NCBI GenBank assembly: GCA_019279435.1
Contig: JAAALK010000284.1
Location: 64,660,773-64,724,772 of the forward strand
Direction: 5' to 3'
Length of the DNA: 64,000 nucleotides
Source: Zizania palustris
Taxonomy: Eukaryota > Streptophyta > Magnoliopsida > Poales > Poaceae
Part shown: positions 9,887 through 20,435 of the stretch, piece after piece
How positions within the stretch are numbered: position 1 is the first letter of the stretch
Layout: every line of letters begins with the position of its first letter
Notes under the pieces: generated by a model
What the model was told of the DNA's origin: nothing
Databases searched by the model: none
What the model saw: the letters and a program-made list of their open reading frames with translations, nothing else
Position numbers and translations under genes: made by a program

Positions 9887-11914
9887 TGAGGAGCCATGCT
9901 GAATAGCGTGGGCCTCATAGCTCCAGATGTGATGAGTCATTCTCAACGATAGTCAAAGAGGATAGAAGAAGAAGGAAGATCTGCTGCTTCAGGGGCCGCG
10001 TGTGACTCAGGTACACGGTCAGCGAGCGACTGTCGTGCTGAGAGAACCGCGAAGTCGGGCTGGCCCAATCCGAGTACATGGGCTAGGAGCAGCAGAAGAC
10101 CCACTAGGCTGTTGACCAGGATTGACTCAGGTACACGGGCGGTGAGCGATTGCCGGGCTAAGAGAGCTGCGGAGTCGGGCCGGCCCAATCCGGGTACCCG
10201 GTGCAAAGTCGGTGGAGGTTTTGTCAGTTTCGGCGCAAAACTGACAACCGCTGATCTTTTATCTGACTGTCCAGAAGAGAAGCCGTAGTCGCTATGAAAG
10301 CTTTGCTTCCGGATAAGTCATCTGTAAATAGGAGTTTACTATTTTGTCCCTAGGCCTACAGTTAGTCAGTCGAGTCTGTAAAAATATCCTAAGGGCAGTT
10401 TAGTCTTTTCCTTTTATTTCAGCGTCTGTAAAGAACCCTAAGGGGCTGGTGGGATATTCCTAAGTGTTGGGCAGCCAATAAATAGGGCCCCAATCCCTAG
10501 GGTTAGGTTACCCCCCTTCCAGAATTCACTTTTTAATCAATTGGGTCATTTTGTTTCCTGCGTTCTCTCTCTTGTACATGCGTGCGCTGCCAGGAAGCTT
10601 CCCGTGAGTTCATCTTAGAATTTTTTCTATGGTCCGGATGATTTTATTCCTGCTGTTTGTGTGCTGCATCTAGTTAATAGCTCTGCAGTTTTCGGTTTGA
10701 GCGCAACAAGTTTATTCCTGAGAGATTGTGTCTTTGTTGCTTCTGTTCTTCACGTGAGGAGTAATAGTTCTTGCTTGTAGCAAGTAGTACATACTCCCTG
10801 TAGCAACAATACTCTAGTACTCTAGCCTTGCTTTTTTCTGTGTAGCTTTTTGATCGAGTAGACATTGCATGTCCTTTCTCTGGCTGTTTCTGGCGAAGCC
10901 CCCTTCTCTGTTCGAAGTCCCTCAACTCCATGAGGCAGACTTCGACCTGACATTTTCGAAGGCTTCGCTAGAACTTCCGATTCCGAACTCGAATTGTGAT
11001 CTAGCTTCGAAGTATGCTTTGTGCTTAGTTTTTGTCCGTTGACATACTTTGGCACTTTTGCGAAGCATACTTCGACAAGCTTCGAATATAGCTTCGAAGC
11101 ATGTCTCTCTGGTAGACTTCGCACAAAGTGTGTTTTCTGAGAAGTTGTTCTACTGTTGTCATCTTCATGGATCTCAGTATGTGGGTTCGAAGCGTGTCTT
11201 TCGGAGTATGCGTCTAGGCTTCGATCTCTTGTGAGAGTTTCAGCAGACTTCGATTCGGAGCTGGTCTGTGGTTCGAAGGTTACCACTTCGGTAGTCATAC
11301 CTCGATCAAGCTAGCTTCGAAGGTAGTGTGTAGGCTTCGATTTGGTCTTGCTGCTGTGTGTTTGGCTTCGCTACTCTTTCGAAGGTTGCTTTTCTGTGAA
11401 CCTTGTTCGAAGCTCTCTGATCGAGGCATAGGCTTAGAAGTACACTGTTCGAAGCAGGCTTCGATACTTTCAAACTTCTCTTCGAAGCATACTTCGCTTT
11501 TTTTGTCACACTCAAAATAGGCTATACTCAACAAACCTTCGGCACTTCCACGTCAACCTTCGCTAGACTTCGACATGGGACTCTGAAGCAGGCTTCGACA
11601 CAACGAAGCAGGCTCCGCCAAGGTTCGAACAGGAGACAAATTTGAACAGTAACTTCTCATCTTTACTCATGTACACTTAGATCATCTGCTGAGAAGTTTG
11701 ATTTGCCATGTGTTGAATATTTTGTTTATCTGCCTAATTAGCGCGGTATTGACACCAGTCTTTTCTAGGCTAGATACTTTTAGACTTAGGCAATCTGTTC
11801 AAGTTTTGCTGTTTAGTTCTTTGAGGTGCGTTGGGTGTTGGGAGCAGGCCATAGATTCGAAAGAATTTTTAGGTGCCCATTCACCCCCCTCTGGTCGCTA
11901 CTTTCGGTCCTACA
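9887..11914 (+). repeat. E3 5' LTR
   Basis: It starts TGAGGAGCCATGCTG and ends TTTCGGTCCTACA. A TATA-like AATAAATA is at 10477-10484. From about 10890 to 11640 it holds about a dozen copies of TTCGAA, mostly within CTTCGAAGC or GTTCGAAGG, plus the related half-word CTTCGAC. This block is not present in the LTRs of E1 or in solo LTR B, which share the outer parts. The 3' LTR matches along its length with scattered differences. Confidence 0.92.
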
Positions 11915-11916
11915 AG

Positions 11917-11928
11917 TGGTATCAGAGC
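11917..11928 (+). other. E3 primer-binding site
   Basis: TGGTATCAGAGC, complementary to initiator-methionine tRNA, two bases after the 5' LTR. Confidence 0.92.
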
Positions 11929-11979
11929 TTGGTTAGGGTTCTTCCATACCTTAACCGGTTCTAAACCCTAGTAGTGATC

Positions 11980-13831
11980 ATGACGTCTCCTGGAACGGTC
12001 CCGTCCTTGGAAGCTTATGGCTATAATTATTAGAAGACTCGCATGCGAGCCTATCTTATGAGCCAAGGCTCGGACATCTGGGACATTTGCGTTCACGATA
12101 CGTTTGTTATATTGTTAGTTGCTGAGCATGGAACTCCTGGTATCATTGCCCAACATCTGAGCAATAGTAAAGCTGTGAACATTCTGTTTTCTGGTTTATG
12201 TCCCACTGAGTTTGAGCATGTGAGCCATCTTTCCACTGCGAGAGAGATCTGGGCTACCCTCAAGGCACACCATGAGGGGACAGCCCAGGTCAAGGCTCGA
12301 CTCTATCAGACCTACCGGCGTGAATATGAGAATTTCACACAAAGCCGGGGTAATCTGTTGAAGCGTTGTTTGGTCGTTTTCAATCGATCATAAACAAGCT
12401 TCGGGACAACAAGGCTGAGGGTGCTCAGTTAGTCTCAGATCACGAGCAGACGCTCAAGGTTCTCCATACCTTGGACCCAAAGATCTAGGAGATCAAGGTA
12501 TCCTCTATCATTGAGAGCACATCTTATGATACATTGACCATTTCTGAGTTTTTTAGCAAGTTGAAGGCCACCGACTCTGAAGTCCAAGTACACAGAAAGG
12601 GTTGATGAGAGGGACGCTTTGGCCACTGAGCTTGAAAGTGCTCAACTGGAGCTGAAAGATGCTCAAGCCACTGTCGTCGCACCCTGTGCTGATTGCCCAT
12701 CTCATCTAGCTGTCTTAGCTGAGCTGAAAGCAAAGGGCGATGAGCATTTGGGGGATTTGGAGAGAGTGAGAGCTGAGCTGGCACAGACTAGGCTAGAGCT
12801 TGAGACACTGTCAGTTCCACCCACTGTCTGTGAGAATTGCCTGTCTCTTAGACTGGAGTTGATTAAGCTGAAAGCCGAGAAGTTTGTCCAGGTAGATAGC
12901 GAGTGTGAGACCTGCTTGTCTCAGGTGGAGGTTCTAGCTTCCTTGAGAGAGGAGCTAGCTGATTCTTAGAATGAGAACTTTTACCTCCGTTCTATCCTGA
13001 GTTGGATCAGTGCCCGAGAGCCACAGCTCAGCATGATGATCCAGCAGTTCAAGAGGCAGGATGGGTTTGGGGTAGGTTACACCTATACCAAGGTTGAGTT
13101 TGAGAGTGCCATTAGCCGAGCAGTGGAGTGGAGTAAAATGACTCTTGAGCAGAGATATCCCAAGACTCACTCCACTGAGTCTTCCCAGGCTAGTTAGCCC
13201 AAGGATGGAGTGATCCATGAATAGCCCAAAGCTCCACCCAAGAAGCCCATATGGGTTCCAAAGCCCAAACACCTCCACACTTCTCTTGACTCTCTTCCAG
13301 GACCCTCTCAACCCTAGAAGACTACACCAAACACCACTAAGCCCAAGAATCCCAAGCCTCAACCACATCCCAATAAGCCACCTACCATTGTGAGTATTGT
13401 CAAAGAGAAGGGCATCTTGCGGAATTTTGCTTCAGGAGGAAGCGGGTTGAGAGAGCAGAGCGTGCTCGTGGTGGTCAGGAGCGGTTCTACCAGTAGGGTG
13501 GTAGACTGCGTGTTCCTCGACACGGGGAGAGGCTGGAGGCTAGGCCGCGTCGTGTAGGTGGTGGTAGAGGAGACGGCTTTCATGCCCGTGCTCCAGTTGG
13601 TGGTGTTCGTTCTGGTAGAGCTCTAGGCCGTTTTGGCTACGGTCCTGGACCTCGTGGCCGAGGTTTTAGGCAGAACCATGGACCGCGCTTTGAGCCGCGC
13701 TTTGGTCCAAATTCTTTTGATGGTTTTTGCTTTCCGTCTTTTGAGCAGATGGCTTGACACTGGTTTAGTACTTTTGCTAAACCTGGTGCCGGACCATTTG
13801 CTCCCCCTTACAACCACTGATTGTGCAGCAT
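11980..13831 (+). pseudogene. gag: E3 gag, broken and internally deleted
   Basis: The ATG at 11980 is followed after 17 codons by TAG (12031-12033) at a position where E1 encodes Trp (TGG). The capsid-like frame then runs 12043-12393. Compared with E1, about 0.9 kb is missing at about 12572, removing the first zinc knuckle and the poly-Ser stretch. The coiled coil continues at 12619 to a TAG at 12967. A second CCHC knuckle is intact (13389-13430, CEYCQREGHLAEFC). After it (13500-13720) comes an Arg/Gly-rich, RGG-like stretch, a likely RNA-binding region. Confidence 0.85.
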
Positions 13832-14235
13832 CGGGGACTGGAGGACGTTTGGATCATGGACTCAAGATGCTCTCGCCACATGACGGGACATCGTAGATGG
13901 TTCTCCAGTCTCACTCCCCTGAGCTCCAAAGAGTACATCACTTTCGGGAACAGTGGTCAAGGGAAAGTAAGTGGCATCGGCTCAATTCGCATTTCAGATC
14001 ATTTCTCTTTGAAGAATGTTGCCTTAGTTAAAAATTTGAACTTTAACTTGATTTCTGTTTCGCAACTTCTTGAGGATGGTTTGGAAGTGCGTTTTAAGAA
14101 GGGCAATTCTTCTGTGTTTGATTCTAGAAGGTCTTTGATTTGCCAGATCTTACCATTGGTAAAGTTTTCGAATTGACTTCTCTAGTTCTTTTGGCCCTTC
14201 TCGCTGTTTGATTGCTGGATCTTCTTTTGAGCTCT
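13832..14235 (+). pseudogene. pol: E3 aspartic protease and spacer
   Basis: The retroviral-type aspartic protease cleaves the Gag-Pol polyprotein. The catalytic D-S-G triplet reads D-S-R here (13859-13867, followed by CSRHMTG), so the conserved Gly is lost; E1 keeps D-S-G at the same place. The downstream region, about 110 residues with the LISVSQLLEDGLEVRF type of sequence, is well preserved to about 14170, where a frameshift occurs before the integrase. Confidence 0.85.
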
Positions 14236-15357
14236 AGAAGTGGCATAGGAGGTTAGGTCATTTGAGTTTTGATCTGCTAGTCAGGTTAAGCTCTATGGAC
14301 CTCATCCGAGGATTGCCCAAGCTTAAAATGGAGAAAGATCTAGTTTGTCATCCCTATCGTCATGGGAAAATGGTTGCCGCTTCTCACTCACCTGTGACTC
14401 AGGTGATGACTTCATATCTGGGTGAGCTATTACACATGGACACTGTAGGTCCAGCTCGGGTACGCTCAGTCGATGGGAAATGGTACGCGCTTGTTATTGT
14501 TGATGACTTTTCTCGATTCTCGTGGGTTTTTCGTTTTGGAGTCTAAGGATGAAACTTTTCAGTTTGTTCATGACCTGATTTTGAAGCTGAAGAATGAGAA
14601 CAATGGTCGGATGCGAGCAATTCGCTCCGACAATGGCTCTGAGTTCAAGAACTCTTAGTTCGTCAGCTTCTGTAGTGATCAGGGTCTTGACCATCAGTTT
14701 TCTGCTCCTTACACTCCCCCACAGAACGGCGTTGTGGAACGAAAGAACCGCACGCTAGTCGAGATGGCCAGGACGATGCTCGATGAGCACATGACTCCTA
14801 GGCATTTTTGGGTTGAAGCCATGAACACGGCTTGCTATCTGGCCAACCGCATTTTTCTTCGAGCTTACTTAGGTAAGACTTCATATGAGTTGCGGTTTGG
14901 CAGACAACCCAAGGTGAGCCACTTGCGAGCGTTTGGCTGCAAGTGCTTTGTGCTCAAGAAGGGAGGGCATTTGGACAAGTTTGAGTCTCGTTGCTGGGAC
15001 AGAGTTTTTCTTGGCTACGCTTCACATTCTCGAGGTTTCCGTGTTTGGAACCTCGACTCCCAGCAGCTTGTCGAGACTTGTGAGGTTTCTTTTGACGAAC
15101 CCTTGCCTTATTTAACTCCTTCTTTTGAGCTTTTCGGCGATGATGAGCTCGGAGAGTCCATCTTCGAGGAAGATGAGGATACTCCAGCTGCTGATGAGGG
15201 TGGGCCTTCTGCGCTTCCCGCAGAGCCCACACCTTCTGAGACTTCGACTGAGGACGAGGGTGGCCTTCTGATCACTTCTTCCACTTCGATCGAGCCCCCT
15301 CAGTCGAGTCCAGAGGTGCCAGCTGCTGACTCTGGTGAGGTGACTTCAGATCACTAG
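14236..15357 (+). pseudogene. pol: E3 integrase
   Basis: Integrase inserts the DNA copy into the genome. The N-terminal zinc finger has both His (WH...GHL near 14239-14265), but the second Cys is Tyr (CHPYRHGK, about 14346). Core residues are present: Asp at 14439-14441 (HMDTVGP), Asp at 14629-14631 (RSDNGSEFK) and Glu at 14737-14739 (VERKNR). A one-base insertion in a T run near 14525 and a TAG near 14657 break the frame between them. After 14734 the frame is open to the stop near 15355 and includes the acidic, Pro/Ser-rich C-terminal tail typical of copia integrase. Confidence 0.87.
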
Positions 15358-16361
15358 GGATCCCGAGCAGTTCAGCGTGATCACCCCTCAGAGCTCATCA
15401 TTGGTGATTTGACTGAGAGAACTTTACGTTCATCTGGTACCTCTCTTGCTGTGTTTGTTGAATCTGCTTTTGTTGCATCTTTTGAGCCCAAAGACGTTTC
15501 TCATGCTCTTTCTGATTCTAATTGGATTAACGCTATGCAAGAAGAGCTTGAGAATTTTGTCCGTAATCGGGTTTGGACACTAATTGAGCCGCCACCAGGA
15601 TGCAACCCCATAGGCACCAAGTGGGTGTTCAATAACAAACAAGGTGAAGATGGGGTTGTGGTGCGCAACAAAGCTTGACTAGTTGCCCAGGGTTTTTGCC
15701 AGAAGGAAGGTATTGATTTTGAAGAAACTTTCGCCCCTGTTGCCCGTCTTGAGTCCATTCGCATTCTTTTAGATTTTGCCGTTTCGAAGGGTTTTAAGCT
15801 TTTCAAATGGACGTCAAGAGTGCTTTTCTGAACGGGTATATATAGGAGGAAGTGTATGTTAGGCAGCCCCCCGGTTTTGAGAACCCTAAGTTTCCTCGAC
15901 ATGTTTTTAAGCTGCAGAAAGATTTATACGGTCTGAAGCAAGCCCCTAGGGCTTGGTATGACCGGTTAAAGCAGTTTTTGTTGGGGAAGGGCTTTGTGAT
16001 GGGTTCTGTGGATAAAACTCTTTTCTTGCTCAGAGATGCTTCAGATTTCTTAGTCGCTCAGATTTATGTGGATGATATTATCTTTGGCGGTACTACTAAT
16101 GATCTTGTGTCCAAGTTTTCTGAGCAGATGCACAATGAGTTTGAGATGAGCCTCATGGGTGAGCTGAAGTATTTCTTAGGGCTCCAGATCAAGTAGATCA
16201 AGGACGGCACCTTCATCCACCAGGGTAAGTACACTCGGGATATGTTGAAGAAATTTGATTTTGGTGGAGAGCTAAAGCCTCAGATGACCCCCATGGGCAC
16301 ATCTGGGGGCCTGGACAAGGACGAGAGCAGCGTCAAGGTCAACGAGAGAGAGTTTTGAGAT
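15358..16361 (+). pseudogene. pol: E3 reverse transcriptase
   Basis: The frame from 15409 carries the copia RT start region (NWINAMQEEL, then WTLIEPPPGCNPIGTKWVF). A CGA-to-TGA stop near 15676, a one-base deletion in a T run near 15806 and TAG codons near 15843 and 16194 interrupt it. From 15852 the central part is intact, with GLKQAPRAWYDRLKQFLL and the catalytic YVDD box at 16065-16076. Length and motif order match copia RT. The breaks are mostly transitions at CAG/CGA codons plus homopolymer length changes. Confidence 0.88.
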
Positions 16362-17015
16362 ATGATCGGTTCGCTTCTGTACTTGACGGCAATGAGGCCA
16401 GACATACAGTTCGCCGTGGGACTGTGCGCGCGCTTCCAGTCTTCACCACGCGCGTCTCATCGGCAGGCTGTCAAGCGCATCTTCAGGTATCTTACCTATG
16501 CGCCTGATCTTGGTCTTTACTATTCCGCATCATTATCTCTTGATTTATCTGGCTTTTCGGACGCTGACTTTGGTGGGTGCCGGTTTGATCGCAAGTCGAC
16601 TTCCGGTACTTGCCAGTTTCTTGGTTCATCTCTTATGTCTTGGTCTTCTCGAAAGCAATCTGGAGTTGCTCTTTCGACCACTGAGGCTGAGTATGTAGCT
16701 GCTGCTAGCTGCTGCTCACATTTGGTTTGGATGATTTCCACTCTGCGAGACTTTGGGTTGTTCTTTCCTACCAGAGTTCCTTTGTTTTGCGACAGCACCA
16801 GTGCAATTAGTATAGGGAAAAACCCTTGTCTCCATTCAAAAACCAAACACATTGATGTGCGCTTTCACTTTCTGCGAGATCAATATGAAAAAGGTGTCAT
16901 TGACCTTGTTCATGTTGATACCCATCATCAGTTGGATGACATTTTCACCAAACTCTTAGATCAGTCTACTTTTGAGCATTTACGAGGGGATTTGGGTGTT
17001 GTGTATCCTTTTTAG
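16362..17015 (+). pseudogene. pol: E3 RNase H, open frame
   Basis: This 217-residue open frame encodes the copia RNase H domain: DADFGGC (Asp), STTEAEYVAAA (Glu) and FCDSTSAI (Asp), followed by HIDVRFHFLRDQ and the family C-terminal end at a TAG (17013-17015). The domain looks intact, but it is separated from RT by stops at about 16194 and 16356, so it could not be made as part of a full Pol protein. Confidence 0.88.
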
Positions 17016-18388
17016 GATATTTTTGCGTCAGTTTTCTTTCTTCTTTACTCTTTTCTTGAGTCTTTTTGTGTGTGTTCATATCATGCATATTCACATATCA
17101 CATTTTGAGCCTGCTTCTGTTATATGATTGATCTGCTTTACTTATTCTGGCTGGTACATGCTTTGAATACTTGTCAATGATCATGCTTTGGTTCAGTTCA
17201 CTTGATATGTCTGATATCTATCATATGCATGGCTTTTATGCTTTAAACTTGAAAATGATCACCATTGCTTCTGGTAACTAGCATGTGTAGGCTGATTGCT
17301 TTTGCTATATGTTACATGCCTTGTAGCTAGTTCCTAACTTAGATGCAAATATGCAACTTGGACATCTTTATGCTTTAAACATGGAAATATGCTATAAAAA
17401 TGATGAAAAATCAAGAAAAATGAACACTCCATGCTTTTTTATGCTTGAGATTGAAAACATCCAGGTGGGTTTGCCTTGTCACATTGCATTGTTCTAGACT
17501 GCTTACCATAACACTTTGGTATGAACTAGGACAATGTAGTGTATGCCAAGACCAATGTCTTAAGCTTCTAATGGTCCAATTCTGGCCTAGGCTTGACTTG
17601 GTCGGTCAGCATAAGGTTTGACATGCAAATAACCCCTGGCAAAAATGAAAAAGGAAAAAGAAAAAGCTTGAAAATTGAAATGATGACAAGTTTGCTGAAG
17701 CACTTTGTTTTGGACAATGCTTATCTTGGTAGATATCGGTTAGCTTCTGCATTTCATGCTTACCTTGCTTGTCAACTGGAAAATATGGTGATGCTTTTGT
17801 TTGCAAAAATTGAAAAATGCGTGCTAATGACTTTCTTTAGATATCATCTGTTGCACTGATCATGCCATGTATTTTAGACAGTATGTCTTTTGCTGTATCT
17901 GTTAGATGTTGTAATTGCAGTCAATCATATCTTAGAAGCATGCTTTATTCACTCCACCTGCACCCCAGTTGTATTCATTGCATATTTTGAGGGAGAGTTG
18001 CATTTCAAGGGGAGTCTGTGTCTCTTTTCGAGTGCTTGATCAGTTCACTTGTCAACAAGGGGGAGAAATTTTGGGATAAGGTTCAAGAGAGTTTTTTGGT
18101 TTTCTCTGGTTTTTGTTTCAGGGGGAGTTTTTGTTCCGTTTGTCCTTACTCTTTTGTTATCCTTGTTAATGTTTCTGAGACTGCACTCGTTTTGAGTTTT
18201 TACATTTTGGTTAACCATAATGACCGTTTCTTGCTTTTGTTTGGCTTTTGGTCATTAGGGTTAAACTTTTACTTTATTTTATTCTTCTTTGCTTTCTTGT
18301 GCTTTGTTTTCGTGTTTCCACAGTTGTTCGCAGGTACTGAAGAGCTGAAGAACTGAAGTGTTGACAATGCACTCATCAAGTGGGAGAT
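17016..18388 (+). other. E3 3' non-coding region with multiple polypurine tracts
   Basis: About 1.37 kb of AT-rich sequence without a supported gene separates pol from the 3' LTR. Purine tracts recur at 17990-17996 (GAGGGAGAG type), 18007-18014 (AAGGGGAG), 18057-18066 (AAGGGGGAGA), 18119-18127 and finally 18378-18388 next to the LTR. Repeated PPTs in the last few hundred bases are a known hallmark of Sireviruses. Short ORFs (17593-17859, 18018-18356) show no envelope-like features that I can defend. Confidence 0.8.
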
Positions 18389-20435
18389 TGAGGAGCCATG
18401 CTGAATAGCGTGGGCCTCATGGCTCCAGATGTGATGAGTAATTGTCAATGATAGTCAAAGAGGACAGAAGAAGAAGGAAGATCTGCTGCTTCATGGGCCG
18501 CGTGTGACTCAGGTACACGGGCAACGAGCGACTGTCATGCTGAGAGAACCGCGAAGTCGGGCTGGCCCAATCCAGGTACATGGGCTAGGAGCAGCAGAAT
18601 ACCCACTGGGCTGTTGACCAGGATTGACTCAGGTACATGGGCGGTGAGCGATTGCCGGGCTGAGAGAGCTGCGGAGTCGGGCCGGCCCTATCCGGGTACC
18701 TGGTGCAAAGTCGATGGAGGTTTTGTCAGTTTCGGCGCAAAATTGACAACCGCTGATCTTGTATCGGACTGTCCAGAAGAGAAGCCGTAGTCGCTACGAA
18801 AGCTTAGCTTCCGGATAAGTCATCTGTAAATAGGAGTTTACTATTTTGTTTCTAGGCCCACAGTCAGTTAGTCGAGTCTGTAAAAATATCCTAAGGGCGG
18901 TTTAGTCTTTTCCTTTTATTTCAGCGTCTGTAAAGAACCCTAAGGGGCTGTTGGAATATTCCTAAGTGTTGGGCAGCCTATAAACAGGGCCCCAATCCCT
19001 AGGGTTAGGTTACCCCCTTCCAGAATTCACTTTTTAATCAATTGGGTCATTTTTGTTTCCTGTGTTCTCTCTCCTGTACATGCGTGCGCCGCCAGGAAGC
19101 TTCCCGTGAGTTCATCTCAGAATTTTTTCTATGGTCCGGATGATTTTATTCCTGCTGTTTGTGTGCTGCATCTAGTTAATAGCTCTGCAGTTTTCGGTTT
19201 GAGTGCAGCAAATTTATTCCTGAGAGATTGTGTCTCTGTTGCTTCTGTTCTTCACGTGAGGAGTACTAGTTCTTTCTTGTAGCAAGTAGTACCTACTCCT
19301 TGTAGCAACAATACTCTAGTACTCTAGCCTTGCTTTTTCCTGTGTAGCTTTTTGATCGAGTAGACATTGCATGTCCTTTCTCTGGCTGTTTCTGGCGAAG
19401 CCCCCTTCTCTGTTCGAAGTCCCTCAGCTCCATGAGGCAGACTTCGATCTGACATCTTCGAAGGCTTTGCTAGAACTTTCGACTCCGAACTCGAACTGTG
19501 ATCTAGCTTCGAAGTATGCTTTGTGCTTAGTTTTGTTCGTTGACATACTTCGGCACTTTGCGAAGCATACTTCGACAGGCTTCGAAGATAACTTCGAAGC
19601 ATGTCTGTCTGGTAGACTTCGCACAGAGTGTGTTTTCTGAGAAGTTGTTCTACTGTTGTCATCTTCATGGATCTCAGTATGTGGGTTCGAAGCGTGTCTT
19701 TTGGAGTATGCGTCTAGGCTTTGATCTCTTGTGAGAGTTTCAGCAGACTTCAATTCGGAGCTGGTCTGTGGTTCGAAGGTTACCACTTCGGTAGTCATAC
19801 CTCGATCAAGCTAGCTTCGAAGGTAGTGTGTAGGCTTTTATTTGGTCTTGCTGCTGTGTGTTTGGCTTCGCTACTCTTTCGAAGGTTGCTTTTCTGTGAA
19901 CCTTGTTCGAAGCTCTTTGATCGAGGCATAGGCTTCGAAGTACACTGTTCGAAGCAGGCTTCGATACTTTCAATCTTATCTTCGAAGCATACTTCGCTTT
20001 TTTTTGTCACACTCGAACTAGGCTAGACTCAACAAACCTTCGGCACTTCCACGTCAACCTTCGCTAGACTTCGACAAGGGACTCCGAAGCAGGCTTCGAC
20101 ACTGCGAAGCAGGCTTTGACACAGCGAAGCAGGCTCCGCCAAGGTTCGAACAGGAGACAAATTTGAACAGTAACTTCTCATCTTTACTCATGTACACTTA
20201 GATCATCTGTTGAGAAGTTTGATTTGCCATGTGTTGAATATTTTTTTATCTGCCTGATTAGCACGGTATTGACACAAGTCTTTTCTAGGCTAGATACTTT
20301 TAGACTTAGGCAATCTGTTCAAGTTTTGCTGTTTAGTTCTTTGAGGTGCATTGGGTATTGGGAGCAGGCCATAGATTCGAAAGAATTTTTAGGCGCCCAT
20401 TCACCCCCCTTTGGTCGCTACTTTTCGGTCCTACA
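18389..20435 (+). repeat. E3 3' LTR
   Basis: It starts TGAGGAGCCATGCTG and ends TTCGGTCCTACA, followed by the TSD ATGGG. TATAAAC lies at 18979-18985. It aligns with 9887-11914 with scattered substitutions. One visible length difference is an extra unit of about 20 bases near 20105-20125 (a second gcgaagcaggctttgaca-type repeat). The TTCGAAG block occupies about 19395-20160. Confidence 0.92.

Larger units (their letters stand above)
9887..20435 (+). mobile_element. E3: nearly complete Sirevirus-type copia inside solo LTR B
   Basis: Two LTRs of about 2.03 and 2.05 kb flank PBS, gag, protease, integrase, RT, RNase H and a 3' non-coding region. The TSD ATGGG is exact (9882-9886 and 20436-20440). 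It is the innermost and therefore youngest insertion of this branch (E1, then E2, then LTR B, then E3). It is of the same family as E1 (same gag architecture and LTR ends). In-frame stops, frameshifts and a gag deletion make it non-functional as written. Confidence 0.93.

Noticed and set aside
10890..11640. CRISPR-like or satellite array from the recurrent TTCGAAG words
   Set aside because: Spacing is irregular, the word is 6-9 bases, and the block lies in a plant LTR. No repeat-spacer structure.
18018..18356. Envelope-like ORF downstream of E3 pol
   Set aside because: Some Sireviruses have one, but this frame is merely hydrophobic and T-rich, carries the polypurine tracts, and is not kept in the same frame in E1.
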